This document shows, piece by piece, positions 55,801 to 64,000 of a DNA stretch of 64,000 bases. The DNA is taken from contig NZ_WUTY02000001.1 in assembly GCF_009828925.2 (NCBI RefSeq), positions 4,370,492 to 4,434,491 of the forward strand, in the 5' to 3' direction. A program made the position numbers and the translations under genes. Below the pieces are notes generated by a model that was not told where the DNA came from, did no database searches, and worked only from the letters and a program-made list of their open reading frames with translations. Origin of the DNA: Methylicorpusculum oleiharenae (lineage in GTDB: Bacteria; Pseudomonadota; Gammaproteobacteria; Methylococcales; Methylomonadaceae). Position 1 is the first letter of the stretch. Each line of letters opens with the position of its first letter.

Positions 55801-56964
55801 TCATTTACAAAGTGATTCAGGTTGATCGAAGCCTAAGGTATCCAATTCTGTTTTAGGATGTAAAAAACCTTCTACGGGGGCAACAGCCACCAGTGAGCGA
55901 GGCGCAGCCAGTAAAATGGGCTGTCGCATCTGGCCATCCCAAACCCGAAAGGATAGTGGTTTGCCTTTATAGCCCTGCAGGGCAAAGTCTTCACTCATCA
56001 TATAGGCTTTAATATCAGCCAAATTTACAGAATGGGTCCGCGTTGCCGCTTCACCTATGGCTCTCACGGCCATGTATGCGCCGTAATCCGATTCTTCCAT
56101 CCATCGACCTATTTTATCCTTGAAACGGTTTTGCATTTGTATCGCCCCCCATTGCTCATGTGTTTTGTGCCACGCTGTTGCAATAAGACCTTGTGTACCG
56201 ATAACCGGCCTGGGACTCCAGGTGCGATAATCCAAATACTCGCCGAATGCACCCTGTTCGTCGGCAACAACCAAAACATCATAATCCCCGGACTGCGTAA
56301 ATGTTGGAATATCAGACTGCTCGGTTTTACGGGCATCAAAGGTATGTTCCCATTTTTTTTCAGCGGTTATCTTGATTCCAAAACGCTTAGCCGAACGTTT
56401 AATTGCAGCCGCAAAAAGCGCGTCTTCTTTGGCAGGTCCGACGACCAGAAACCACTTTGACCAACGTTTTTTCATCATGTATTGCGCAAGAGCATCGGCC
56501 CGCATTGCGCGACTGGGGAGAATAAACAACACTTGAGGTAAGCATTTTGTTCTTAAGGCATCATCCGACGTATTTGCATCAAAAATGAGCATCTGATCAG
56601 GCTTAGCCAGTTCACTGATTTTTTCTAATTGTGAAGCCGGCAAATCGGCAATGACAAATGCGTATTTATTGAGGACTTTATCCTTAAAAAGCTGATAACT
56701 GTCTCCTTGTATAGGGACTGCTATCTTATCGATGATATAGACTTGTCCTGTGAATCGGCCGGTTGTATTGTTATCAGCAATACCGAGTTGCGCGCCAGGA
56801 AAGCCTTTATCTTTTATAAAAGGGTCAAGATTGGACAGCGACTGCGGCGGGGCAAGTTCCTGGCTGAAATAGGCAATCTTGATCTCTTTTTCATTTGCTG
56901 CCGCGGCTAAACCAACCCAAAAAAAATAAAGAAACAGTACTCTTAATTTAAAAGGGTAAGCCAT
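55801..56964 (-). CDS. Periplasmic ABC substrate-binding protein, PQQ-dependent alcohol dehydrogenase-associated
   Basis: 387 residues with a Sec signal peptide (LFLYFFWVGLAAAANE, cleavage near AAA). It has a branched-chain-amino-acid-type binding-protein fold, with the subgroup hallmark GAQLGIADNNTTGRF (about 55-69). An AGGA ribosome site precedes its ATG. First gene of the five-gene operon (binding protein, propeller, ATPase, permease, rfbB). Its pairing with an ABC-2 permease, rather than a classic import permease, is peculiar to this family. The ligand is not known. Confidence 0.9.
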   Translation of the reverse strand: MAYPFKLRVLFLYFFWVGLAAAANEKEIKIAYFSQELAPPQSLSNLDPFIKDKGFPGAQLGIADNNTTGRFTGQVYIIDKIAVPIQGDSYQLFKDKVLNKYAFVIADLPASQLEKISELAKPDQMLIFDANTSDDALRTKCLPQVLFILPSRAMRADALAQYMMKKRWSKWFLVVGPAKEDALFAAAIKRSAKRFGIKITAEKKWEHTFDARKTEQSDIPTFTQSGDYDVLVVADEQGAFGEYLDYRTWSPRPVIGTQGLIATAWHKTHEQWGAIQMQNRFKDKIGRWMEESDYGAYMAVRAIGEAATRTHSVNLADIKAYMMSEDFALQGYKGKPLSFRVWDGQMRQPILLAAPRSLVAVAPVEGFLHPKTELDTLGFDQPESLCK

Positions 56965-57423
56965 GATTTATTCCTGGATTTCTGTCAAAAACAAGGGGGG
57001 TTAAGACGAATTTTTGTAAGCTTGCCATCGACTTGGGCATGCAAAAACTAAACGCGTATACATGTTTGCATGCTTGAAAACAATCGATGAATAGTAATAC
57101 GATGCTTGAACATTGTAACGTAATCGACTAAAAACAAGTTTATTTCCTGAAAAGCAGTTAACCCTTATTAAAGCAGGACACAAGGGAATGGAAGTCTTAA
57201 CTTTTCTACTTTCAAAACTAAAAGCCTGCTTTCATGCGTTTATTCAAAGCTGAAATTTCAATGCATTCACCAACAAAAGCCAATTATATTACGCTACGGC
57301 TGTTAAATCAGCCCTTATCGGTAAAGCTTTGTGATTTAAGAGAAATATTTTTTATTTTAACCGTTTCACTATTTCTTTGATTCTACGATAATTAATAACA
57401 AAGAAAATTTAAGGAATGTCCTA
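56965..57423. other. Divergent intergenic region
   Basis: 459 bases between the PQQ-ABC operon (minus) and the PilZ gene (plus); both promoters should lie here. It is AT-rich near 57320-57420. No gene, operator or RNA was recognised. Confidence 0.35.
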
Positions 57424-57819
57424 ATGCCGTCAACCCCAAGTAAAGATGTTGATGACCCAATTCCCTATGACGACGATCTGGTTCATTCCAATAGAAGAAA
57501 ATCAGTGCGTTATGTCCGCAATGATATTCAAACCACCCTCTCGATCCGAAATTTCATAGGCTTGAAAAGCACAATGGATGTCAAGCTTTTCGATATAAGC
57601 AGCCGGGGTGTAAACATTTCAGTTGCTAAACGGCTAAAAATCGGAAAACCAGTCTACCTGACTTTTAGATTCGAGGACGGTGTAGAATTTAAAATTAATG
57701 CTTTTATCAAAAACTGTTGTATCAAATCTGAATATCAATACGGAATCAAGTTCGAAAAGCAAGAAAATAATTTGGCTGATCATTTACTTAAGACTCAAGT
57801 AGATCTAGTATTCAAATAG
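57424..57819 (+). CDS. PilZ-domain protein (c-di-GMP receptor type)
   Basis: 131 residues. The c-di-GMP-binding motifs are present: RRKSVRYVR (RxxxR form, about 20-28) and DISSRG (DxSxxG form, about 57-62). The N-terminal 18 residues are acidic. It probably binds cyclic di-GMP as a single-domain adaptor. An AAGGAA ribosome site precedes the ATG. The next gene starts 46 bases later and may be co-transcribed. Confidence 0.88.
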   Translation: MPSTPSKDVDDPIPYDDDLVHSNRRKSVRYVRNDIQTTLSIRNFIGLKSTMDVKLFDISSRGVNISVAKRLKIGKPVYLTFRFEDGVEFKINAFIKNCCIKSEYQYGIKFEKQENNLADHLLKTQVDLVFK

Positions 57820-57865
57820 ATAAAATTGATTTCGTCACCTTTTACGATCCAACCAGGAAAAAGTC

Positions 57866-58198
57866 ATGGAAACCTCTGCTATTAACACATACCACTCAGC
57901 ACCCCCATTGACAGCCTCCAAAGAGAACTTTCAGACAACACAGACGGCAATTGAGCAAGCCGACAGGCCTATCCGGACTGAATCTGAAAATAAAGTCAAA
58001 CTATCTGATGATGCAGTCAAATTATCCCGGCAGTTTCAAAAAAACGAAACCGAACAGACAAAAACTCAAATTTCTGACAACCAGGAAGCCCAGGCAACAA
58101 TCAATGACATTAAAATTGCCATGCAGAATGATCCGGGCCGCTCTTTTTCCGCTCAAAGCAACTTCACCTCCAATATGATAAGAAGCCTGACCGGTTAA
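57866..58198 (+). CDS. Small hypothetical protein, Gln/Ser/Thr-rich
   Basis: 110 residues, hydrophilic and probably disordered, with a short motif VKLSDDAVKLSRQF that recurs in small proteins of unknown role and recalls FlgM-like sequences. No membrane segment is present. A clear AGGAAAA ribosome site precedes the ATG. It lies 13 bases before the MOSC gene and 46 after the PilZ gene, so it probably belongs to a PilZ-orphan-MOSC transcript. Confidence 0.6.
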   Translation: METSAINTYHSAPPLTASKENFQTTQTAIEQADRPIRTESENKVKLSDDAVKLSRQFQKNETEQTKTQISDNQEAQATINDIKIAMQNDPGRSFSAQSNFTSNMIRSLTG

Positions 58199-58211
58199 TC
58201 AGTCGACGGCT

Positions 58212-59030
58212 ATGCATCTCAAGTCAATTTATGTCTATCCGGTAAAATCCCTTGGGGGATTTAATGTTAAATCATGGCCCGTTAACGAAAAAGGATTATT
58301 GCACGACAGAAGGTGGGTAATAGTTGATAAGGAAAACCGTTTTATTACTCAACGGCAATTGCCAAAAATGGCATTAATCAGCACGTCGCTGTCTGAAGAA
58401 GGTTTGCATCTTTCCGCAGAATCGATGCCGCCGATAACAGTGCCTTATGAATCGGGTCATACGACTTCTTTAAAAGTTAAAATCTGGAATGACAGTTGTT
58501 TAGCAAAACCCGCATTACAAGCAGCCAGTAACTGGCTAAGCCATTTTTTAGAAACTGATTGTCGTTTAGTCTATCAGCCCGAGGATGCTGTTCGTGCTGT
58601 TGATCCAAACTACGCAAAGCCTAATGACAAAATCTACTTTTCAGACGGATTTCCTTTTTTAATCATTTCCGAAGCTTCACTTGTGGCTTTGAATGAGGAA
58701 ATGAACGAAAACTTTTCAATGACGCGTTTTAGGCCGAATCTTGTAGTGACTGGTTGCGAGCCTTATGCAGAAGATACTTGGCGAACCATTCAAATTGGTG
58801 CAATTGAGTTTCGGCTACCTAAACCTTGTTCTCGCTGCTCTATCACTACGATTGATCCTCTTACCGGGCAACAAGGTAAAGAACCGCTACGTACACTTAA
58901 TCGAACCAGAAAATGGAATAACCAAGTCTTTTTTGGTCAAAATGCACTTCATGATAGGCCAGGAAAATTACACATTGATGATGCGCTAATTGTTCTGAGT
59001 CATGGACCCAAACAACCACCGCTCCAATAA
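58212..59030 (+). CDS. MOSC-domain protein (YcbX-like)
   Basis: 272 residues. It has an N-terminal beta-barrel (IYVYPVKSLGGFNV, then LHDRRWVIVDKENRFITQRQ) followed by a MOSC domain with the expected cysteine in PCSRCSITTIDP (about 215-226). MOSC proteins bind the molybdenum cofactor and reduce N-hydroxylated compounds in the YcbX class. The C-terminal 2Fe-2S ferredoxin domain of E. coli YcbX is absent, so it needs another electron donor. Confidence 0.88.
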   Translation: MHLKSIYVYPVKSLGGFNVKSWPVNEKGLLHDRRWVIVDKENRFITQRQLPKMALISTSLSEEGLHLSAESMPPITVPYESGHTTSLKVKIWNDSCLAKPALQAASNWLSHFLETDCRLVYQPEDAVRAVDPNYAKPNDKIYFSDGFPFLIISEASLVALNEEMNENFSMTRFRPNLVVTGCEPYAEDTWRTIQIGAIEFRLPKPCSRCSITTIDPLTGQQGKEPLRTLNRTRKWNNQVFFGQNALHDRPGKLHIDDALIVLSHGPKQPPLQ

Positions 59031-59219
59031 ATCAGTTCGTAAGACAACCCTTACAATCTTTGCAACCAGGCAAAGTCTTTAATCATTAATCCGGCGTAAG
59101 CCTGACAACAAGCAACTTAAGGAGAGCTATCCTTAATCCTGATCTTTTTATGCCGGGCATAAAGCTAATCCGTTGCTCCAATCTCATAAAACCAATATTC
59201 AAGCTATCTTGTCCACCTA

Positions 59220-61052
59220 ATGCAAAATATTCTGCTCATCCTTGGTGTCCCCTTCCTCATTTATGGCTTCTGGCTCAGCAACGACTTTACTGGCATTGCC
59301 GCCGGTATTTCGATTTTTTTATTTGGCATGCTCGCCCTGGAGCAAGGTTTTAACGCTTTTACCGGCGGCACACTTGAACGGATTCTAAGAAAAACCACGA
59401 GGACAAATTGGCGCAGCCTATGGTTCGGGATTCTTGCAACATCGTTGATGCAATCCAGTTCGCTGGTCTCTATCATCACAATTTCATTTATCAGTGCCGG
59501 ACTGCTTGAACTCGCTGCAGGTATAGGCGTTATCTTCGGTGCAAATCTGGGCACGTCTACCGGAGCCTGGCTGATTGCAGGGTTTGGACTTAAAGTCAAT
59601 TTATCTGAATACGCCCTCCCGCTATTAGTCTTCGGCATTCTGTTTATTTTTCAAGGCAATAAAAAAATAAAAGGACTGGGTTACATTCTGGCAGGCCTGG
59701 GATTTTTATTCCTTGGCATTCATTATATGAAAGAAAGTTTTGAAGCCATCAAAGAGACACTTGATCTGGTTGAATACGCCATAACCGGAATACGCGGCTT
59801 ACTGATATATACCCTGATGGGATTTGCCGCCACCATCATCATGCAATCCAGTCACGCGACTATGGTTTTGATTATCACCGCACTAGCCGCTCACCAGATA
59901 ACCTATGAAAATGCTTTAGCTTTGGCGATAGGATCCAATGTTGGAACAACGATTACGGCAATATTGGGATCGCTGGGCGCCAATGTGGAAGGAAAACGGC
60001 TTGCAGCAGCCCATTTTTTATTTAATATGGTCACCGGCGTACTTGCACTTGTTTTAATCCAGTACTTTGAAGCATGTGTTGATTGGGTTGCACAGATTTT
60101 AACCATCGCAGCTGATAACTACACGGTTAAGCTGGCTATTTTTCATAGTCTATTTAATCTGTTTGGCATCATTTTGCTGTTTCCATTTATTGACCAATTG
60201 GTTAAAGTGCTGGAGAAAATCATTAAACCGGCCAAATCCAATATTTTTAAGCCCAAATATTTAACAGACTCAGCCGCAGGATTTCCCGAAACTTTTGTCG
60301 AATCGGTCCGACTGGAAACCATTCATCTTTATGAAAACGCCATTCATATTGTGCTTAAAACGTTCGGATTACACCGACGGGACCTTCTTGACAATGACAT
60401 GCTTTGGGCTGCATTGCAAAAAGACAGCACCGGTACTTATTACGACATCGATGCGGGCTACGAAAAACGCATCAAAGGTATCTTCAGCGCAATTATTGAG
60501 TTTATAAGTCAAGCCACATTCAGCCGTGAAATGGAACAATCTTCCAAACTTTATTGGCTCAGGAATTCAGGCCGTCATATTGTCGAAGCCATCAAAGATA
60601 CCAAGCATTTGCAAAAAAACTGGATACGTTACGGGCGCTCACAATCAGCCGAAGCCCGAGATGAATATCAGAAAATAGCGTTTCAGATTGCGTTGATGAT
60701 CAGGGAAATCGAGCAATTCAGACAAAAAATAGCTCAAAATGAATTGCCTTTGCTGTCGCTGGACTCATTAAAATCGAAAATAGAAGAAGATGATCTTCAA
60801 GTGACCCGCCAGATAGAAAAGCTGATCAGAGAGAAAAAAATAACCCCACAGACCGGCTCGTCTCTGATCAATGATAGCGCTTATATGTACAGTATTAAGT
60901 CAAATCTTGTAAAAGCTGCGGAGACTTTATTTCTGCACAAAAGCCCGCAAATGTTTCGCCCCGAACTCAAATTGGCTTTGAATGACTCGGAAATAAAACA
61001 GGTAATAGAAAAAATCAACCCCGCTTACGAACAAAATTCCGATCTGAACTGA
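59220..61052 (+). CDS. Na/Pi cotransporter family protein with PhoU-like tail
   Basis: 610 residues. The membrane part has two inverted repeats with the QSS signature (LMQSSSLVSIITISF and IMQSSHATMVLIITA) and paired GANLGTSTGA and GSNVGTTITA segments. The last 250 residues are cytoplasmic and helical, like PhoU. The family imports or exports phosphate (NptA and YjbB relatives); the direction cannot be told from sequence. It gives the window a second phosphate system besides Pst. The ribosome site is weak. Confidence 0.9.
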   Translation: MQNILLILGVPFLIYGFWLSNDFTGIAAGISIFLFGMLALEQGFNAFTGGTLERILRKTTRTNWRSLWFGILATSLMQSSSLVSIITISFISAGLLELAAGIGVIFGANLGTSTGAWLIAGFGLKVNLSEYALPLLVFGILFIFQGNKKIKGLGYILAGLGFLFLGIHYMKESFEAIKETLDLVEYAITGIRGLLIYTLMGFAATIIMQSSHATMVLIITALAAHQITYENALALAIGSNVGTTITAILGSLGANVEGKRLAAAHFLFNMVTGVLALVLIQYFEACVDWVAQILTIAADNYTVKLAIFHSLFNLFGIILLFPFIDQLVKVLEKIIKPAKSNIFKPKYLTDSAAGFPETFVESVRLETIHLYENAIHIVLKTFGLHRRDLLDNDMLWAALQKDSTGTYYDIDAGYEKRIKGIFSAIIEFISQATFSREMEQSSKLYWLRNSGRHIVEAIKDTKHLQKNWIRYGRSQSAEARDEYQKIAFQIALMIREIEQFRQKIAQNELPLLSLDSLKSKIEEDDLQVTRQIEKLIREKKITPQTGSSLINDSAYMYSIKSNLVKAAETLFLHKSPQMFRPELKLALNDSEIKQVIEKINPAYEQNSDLN

Positions 61053-61093
61053 TCCAATGGCCCGTTTTAAGCTGGCTGAGATAGAGTTTTTAT

Positions 61094-61357
61094 ATGAACA
61101 TAGTTAAGTTATTAATTAAGTTACAGCGTTTTTTCCGGCCCGAGCTTAAAAAAAATAAAGCTCATGCCAAAGAGTTGCAAAACATATTGGAGAAACTAAA
61201 AAAGAAACAACAGGCGCTTGAAAATGAGATCCTGCTAACCCAGGATCCTGAACTGATAAAGCTGTTTCAGACAGAACATGAAATTATTCGCATGCAATAC
61301 AAAAAGGGAATCGCCGCATTGCATGAAATTTATGAAAACATTAAAAATTTGAGCTGA
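61094..61357 (+). CDS. Small coiled-coil protein
   Basis: 87 residues, Lys/Glu/Leu-rich. A continuous coiled coil runs through most of it (ELQNILEKLKKKQQALENEI). There is no signal or membrane helix. It lies 41 bases after the Na/Pi cotransporter gene on the same strand, so it may be co-transcribed and bind its PhoU-like tail (inference). The family is not recognised. Confidence 0.6.
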   Translation: MNIVKLLIKLQRFFRPELKKNKAHAKELQNILEKLKKKQQALENEILLTQDPELIKLFQTEHEIIRMQYKKGIAALHEIYENIKNLS

Positions 61358-61815
61358 TAATCTGCATAAAACAGCAATTTTTAAAATCAGAGTGATCAAT
61401 CAAAATGTGGCCAGGATCTTGACTAAACATTTAACCCCGGTGGATCAAAATACAAGTCCCGTCGGCCTTTAGCAAATTCATAGTATTAAACCAACAATTC
61501 CCAGTTGGATGATAAAAAGGGGAGGCGTCAGTTTTGCGGGGATGTCGGCAGCAGGAATGCTGCAGTCAAGCTTCCATGAAGGGGTTTACAGCGTTCCTCG
61601 TAAGGCTTACGCCAACACGCAAAGCTAAATAAAAGTTCAAACAGGGAATTGGTGGCCTTTAACGCTTGTCTTTACGCAGTAGGTTTATTGCAGTAGTATT
61701 TTGCCAACCCTAAGAATGTTGCAACGTTCTAAAAACTGGACCTGTGCGGCTTCAAGCCGGCTCATTTCACAACTCAACCGCGTTAAAATTTAACGCATTC
61801 AATGTAATAAACCCC
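61358..61815. other. Gene-free stretch before glnS with repeat-like sequence
   Basis: 458 bases. It contains a small hairpin, GCAGCA-GGAA-TGCTGC (61549-61564), inside a segment (61535-61600) loosely similar to 21845-21912. The glnS promoter should lie near 61650-61780. No gene was recognised. Confidence 0.35.
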
Positions 61816-63477
61816 ATGTCAACAAACGAAAATCAATCGACTTCAAATTTTATCCGTCACATAATCAACAATGATCTGAAACAAAACAAGAACAATGGCA
61901 GGGTCGCCACCCGGTTTCCTCCCGAACCCAATGGTTATCTGCATATAGGTCATGCCAAATCGATTTGCCTGAATTTCGGGACAGCTGCTGAATATCAAGG
62001 CACCTGCAATCTGCGTTTTGATGACACCAACCCTGAAAAAGAAAGCATCGAGTATATGGAATCCATAGAAAGAGATGTGAAATGGCTGGGTTTTGAATGG
62101 CACGAATTAAGACATGCTTCGGATTATTTCGAACAACTTTACCAGTATGCAGTTGATTTGATTAAACAGGATAAAGCCTATGTTGACAGCTTGTCACCTG
62201 AAGAAATAAGACAATATCGGGGCACGCTTACCGAACCCGGCAAGGAAAGTCCCGACAGAAGCCGGAGCATAGAAGAGAACTTACGGCTGTTCGAAGGTAT
62301 GCGAAATGGCGATTTTGCTGATGGCCAGTATGTGTTGCGGGCAAAAATCGACATGGCTTCTCCGAACATCAACATGCGCGATCCTGCCATTTATCGGATT
62401 CGCCGCGCTCACCACCATCGGACCGGCGATCAGTGGTGTATTTATCCGATGTATGATTACACCCACTGTATTTCCGATGCACTGGAGAACATCACTCATT
62501 CATTGTGTACACTGGAATTTGAAGACCATCGCCCTCTTTATGACTGGGTCCTGGACCAACTCGATGTGCCCTGCCATCCGCAACAGATTGAATTTGCGCG
62601 CTTACAACTGGAATACAGTATCGTCAGCAAACGCAAACTCAATCAGCTGGTCATGGAAAAACATGTCGACGGCTGGGATGATCCGCGTATGCCCACTCTT
62701 GCAGGTCTGAGACGAGCCGGAGTGACCCCCAATGCCATTCGCGATTTTTGCGAACGTATCGGTATCACCAAAAAAGACTCCTGGATTGAAATGGCTGTAC
62801 TTGAAAACAGCATTCGTGAAGATCTTAACGAAAACTCGCCCAGAGCCATGGCGGTATTAAAACCACTAAGAATCGTTATCGACAATTATCCTGAAGATCA
62901 GGTTGAGTCTCTTGACATCAGCAATCATCCGCAGCACCCGGAAATGGGCTCCCGCAACATTCAGTTTTCAAAAACCGTACTGATTGAACACGATGATTTT
63001 GCCGAGGTGCCGCCATCGGGATTCAAGCGTTTGATTAATGGCGGCGAAGTGCGTTTACGTGGAGCTTATGTCATTAAATGCAATGAAATCAGCAAAGATG
63101 AACAAGGGAACATTGTCGAACTTCGTTGTACCTACGATCCCGATACACTGGGCAAAAATCCTGAAGGCCGTAAAGTAAAAGGCGTTATTCATTGGGTATC
63201 CGAACAGCATTCAGTACCCGCTGAATTACGCCTGTACGATAGGCTATTCAATCATCCTAACCCTGATACATTAACCAACTTCCTGGATGCGCTGAATCCA
63301 CATTCACTTGAAGTGCTTAAGTATTGTCGCGTTGAATCCAGTCTGGCGACATCGGCACCTGGCAGCCGTTTTCAGTTTGAACGCTTGGGTTATTTTTGCC
63401 GCGACCTTCAAGATACCGACAAAGGCGTTATGGTGTTTAACCGGACGGTGACCCTCAGAGACACCTGGGGGAAATAA
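61816..63477 (+). CDS. glnS: Glutaminyl-tRNA synthetase
   Basis: 553 residues from ATG 61816 ([11 protein letters not shown]), matching E. coli GlnRS length; the open frame extends 24 codons upstream without support. The class I signatures are HIGH (about 43-46, in GYLHIGHAK) and a KMSKS variant reading VSKRK (about 269-273). It charges tRNA-Gln directly. It ends with the beta-barrel anticodon-binding domains ([20 protein letters not shown]). Confidence 0.96.
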   Translation: MSTNENQSTSNFIRHIINNDLKQNKNNGRVATRFPPEPNGYLHIGHAKSICLNFGTAAEYQGTCNLRFDDTNPEKESIEYMESIERDVKWLGFEWHELRHASDYFEQLYQYAVDLIKQDKAYVDSLSPEEIRQYRGTLTEPGKESPDRSRSIEENLRLFEGMRNGDFADGQYVLRAKIDMASPNINMRDPAIYRIRRAHHHRTGDQWCIYPMYDYTHCISDALENITHSLCTLEFEDHRPLYDWVLDQLDVPCHPQQIEFARLQLEYSIVSKRKLNQLVMEKHVDGWDDPRMPTLAGLRRAGVTPNAIRDFCERIGITKKDSWIEMAVLENSIREDLNENSPRAMAVLKPLRIVIDNYPEDQVESLDISNHPQHPEMGSRNIQFSKTVLIEHDDFAEVPPSGFKRLINGGEVRLRGAYVIKCNEISKDEQGNIVELRCTYDPDTLGKNPEGRKVKGVIHWVSEQHSVPAELRLYDRLFNHPNPDTLTNFLDALNPHSLEVLKYCRVESSLATSAPGSRFQFERLGYFCRDLQDTDKGVMVFNRTVTLRDTWGK

Positions 63478-63500
63478 TCTTCTGATTGGGGGACGTGGAT

Positions 63501-63524
63501 GACGGCAGCATGAAAGCTGCCGTC
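63501..63524. repeat. Hairpin downstream of glnS
   Basis: GACGGCAGC and GCTGCCGTC form perfect nine-base arms around ATGAAA, 23 bases after the glnS stop. No T-tract follows, so it may be a REP-like unit or a weak transcript end between two convergent genes. Confidence 0.5.
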
Positions 63525-63668
63525 ACCGCACATTGACCGGTTGAAGTCGGTCCGGTCCTCGACGGTCAATTCTGCGGCTTTAACGAAATCGAACGATTTT
63601 TCAGTATGAAATGAATAAAAGCCTCTTCTGAAACCCCAGTGGCCGGCAACAACGAGGCCAGCATTGAT

Positions 63669-64000
63669 TCACAAATGAATATCGCCAAATTGTAAAGCAG
63701 CCAGCCGCGCATAAAGTCCCCCTTGCTTTAACAATTCCTGATGCGTTCCATTGGCTACTATTTTGCCTTTATCCATTACTACAATTCGATCCGCATTCAA
63801 TACCGTGGCCAGGCGATGCGCAATAACCAGCGTGGTGCGATTTTTCATGACTTGTTCCATCGCTGCCTGCACCCATTTTTCACTCTCCGCATCCAATGCG
63901 CTGGTTGCTTCATCCAGTAAAAGAATAGGCGGGTTTTTTAAAATGGCTCTGGCAATAGCGATGCGCTGGCGCTGACCTCCGGAAAGCCTGATGCCTCGTT
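63669..64000 (-). CDS. ABC exporter (MsbA-like), C-terminal part, cut by the window edge
   Basis: The last 110 codons only. The signature [16 protein letters not shown], Walker [13 protein letters not shown], the switch His in VIAHRLATV and the closing [14 protein letters not shown] are those of a fused membrane-ATPase exporter of the MsbA/lipid-multidrug type. The membrane half and Walker A lie beyond 64000. It is convergent with glnS. The substrate cannot be told. Confidence 0.85.
   Translation of the reverse strand, partial: RGIRLSGGQRQRIAIARAILKNPPILLLDEATSALDAESEKWVQAAMEQVMKNRTTLVIAHRLATVLNADRIVVMDKGKIVANGTHQELLKQGGLYARLAALQFGDIHL

Overview
The window most resembles the chromosome of a gammaproteobacterial methanotroph (order Methylococcales). 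The main reason is a contiguous bacterial sterol locus whose lanosterol 14-alpha-demethylase is fused to a C-terminal 3Fe-4S ferredoxin, the arrangement described in Methylococcus capsulatus. That locus also carries the bacterial C-4 demethylation pair (SdmA/SdmB) and a three-gene sterol transport set (BstA/B/C-like). The PQQ-alcohol-dehydrogenase-associated ABC system, the Pst operon and the moderate GC content fit the same placement. Genus cannot be fixed from this sequence.

Layout. 190-5033: sbcC and an unknown membrane protein, then a frameshifted GGDEF remnant (about 5319-5510). 5642-15412: a four-gene, fully overlapping minus-strand operon. It holds two membrane-protein paralogues, each directly followed by a lipase-like gene: first a short rearranged remnant, then a giant 2594-residue lipase/RTX protein. 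15940-21444: the phosphate operon pstS-pstC-pstA-pstB-phoU with a Pho-box promoter upstream. 22027-26992: a SNF2-family helicase and an orphan. 27078-29209: an accessory patch with an intact DUF1778/GNAT toxin-antitoxin pair, a decayed ParDE pair and a broken PKD-domain gene. 29398-35859: a TetR-controlled tripartite RND efflux operon. 35955-48943: the sterol locus on the minus strand, read in the order cyp51-fd, NTF2-like gene, osc, sqmo, sdmB, sdmA, bstA, bstB, bstC. 49247-49535: tRNA-Gly and tRNA-Cys with terminators and a promoter. 49552-51873: two unrecognised genes. 52218-56964: PQQ-linked ABC binding protein, beta-propeller protein, ATPase and ABC-2 permease, coupled to rfbB. 57424-63477: PilZ protein, small orphan, MOSC protein, Na/Pi cotransporter, coiled-coil protein and glnS. 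The right edge cuts an ABC exporter.

How the genes work together. Squalene is epoxidised by Sqmo, cyclised by Osc, 14-demethylated by CYP51-Fd, C-4 demethylated by SdmA/SdmB, and then probably moved towards the outer membrane by BstA (inner membrane), BstB (periplasm) and BstC (outer-membrane lipoprotein). The NTF2-fold protein translationally coupled to CYP51 has no assigned job and is the best candidate for a new sterol function. The lipase/RTX operon has the layout of a secreted effector with a duplicated membrane-anchored, periplasm-facing partner, possibly immunity or accessory, and is the best candidate for an undescribed system. No CRISPR array, complete insertion sequence, rRNA or replication origin was seen.
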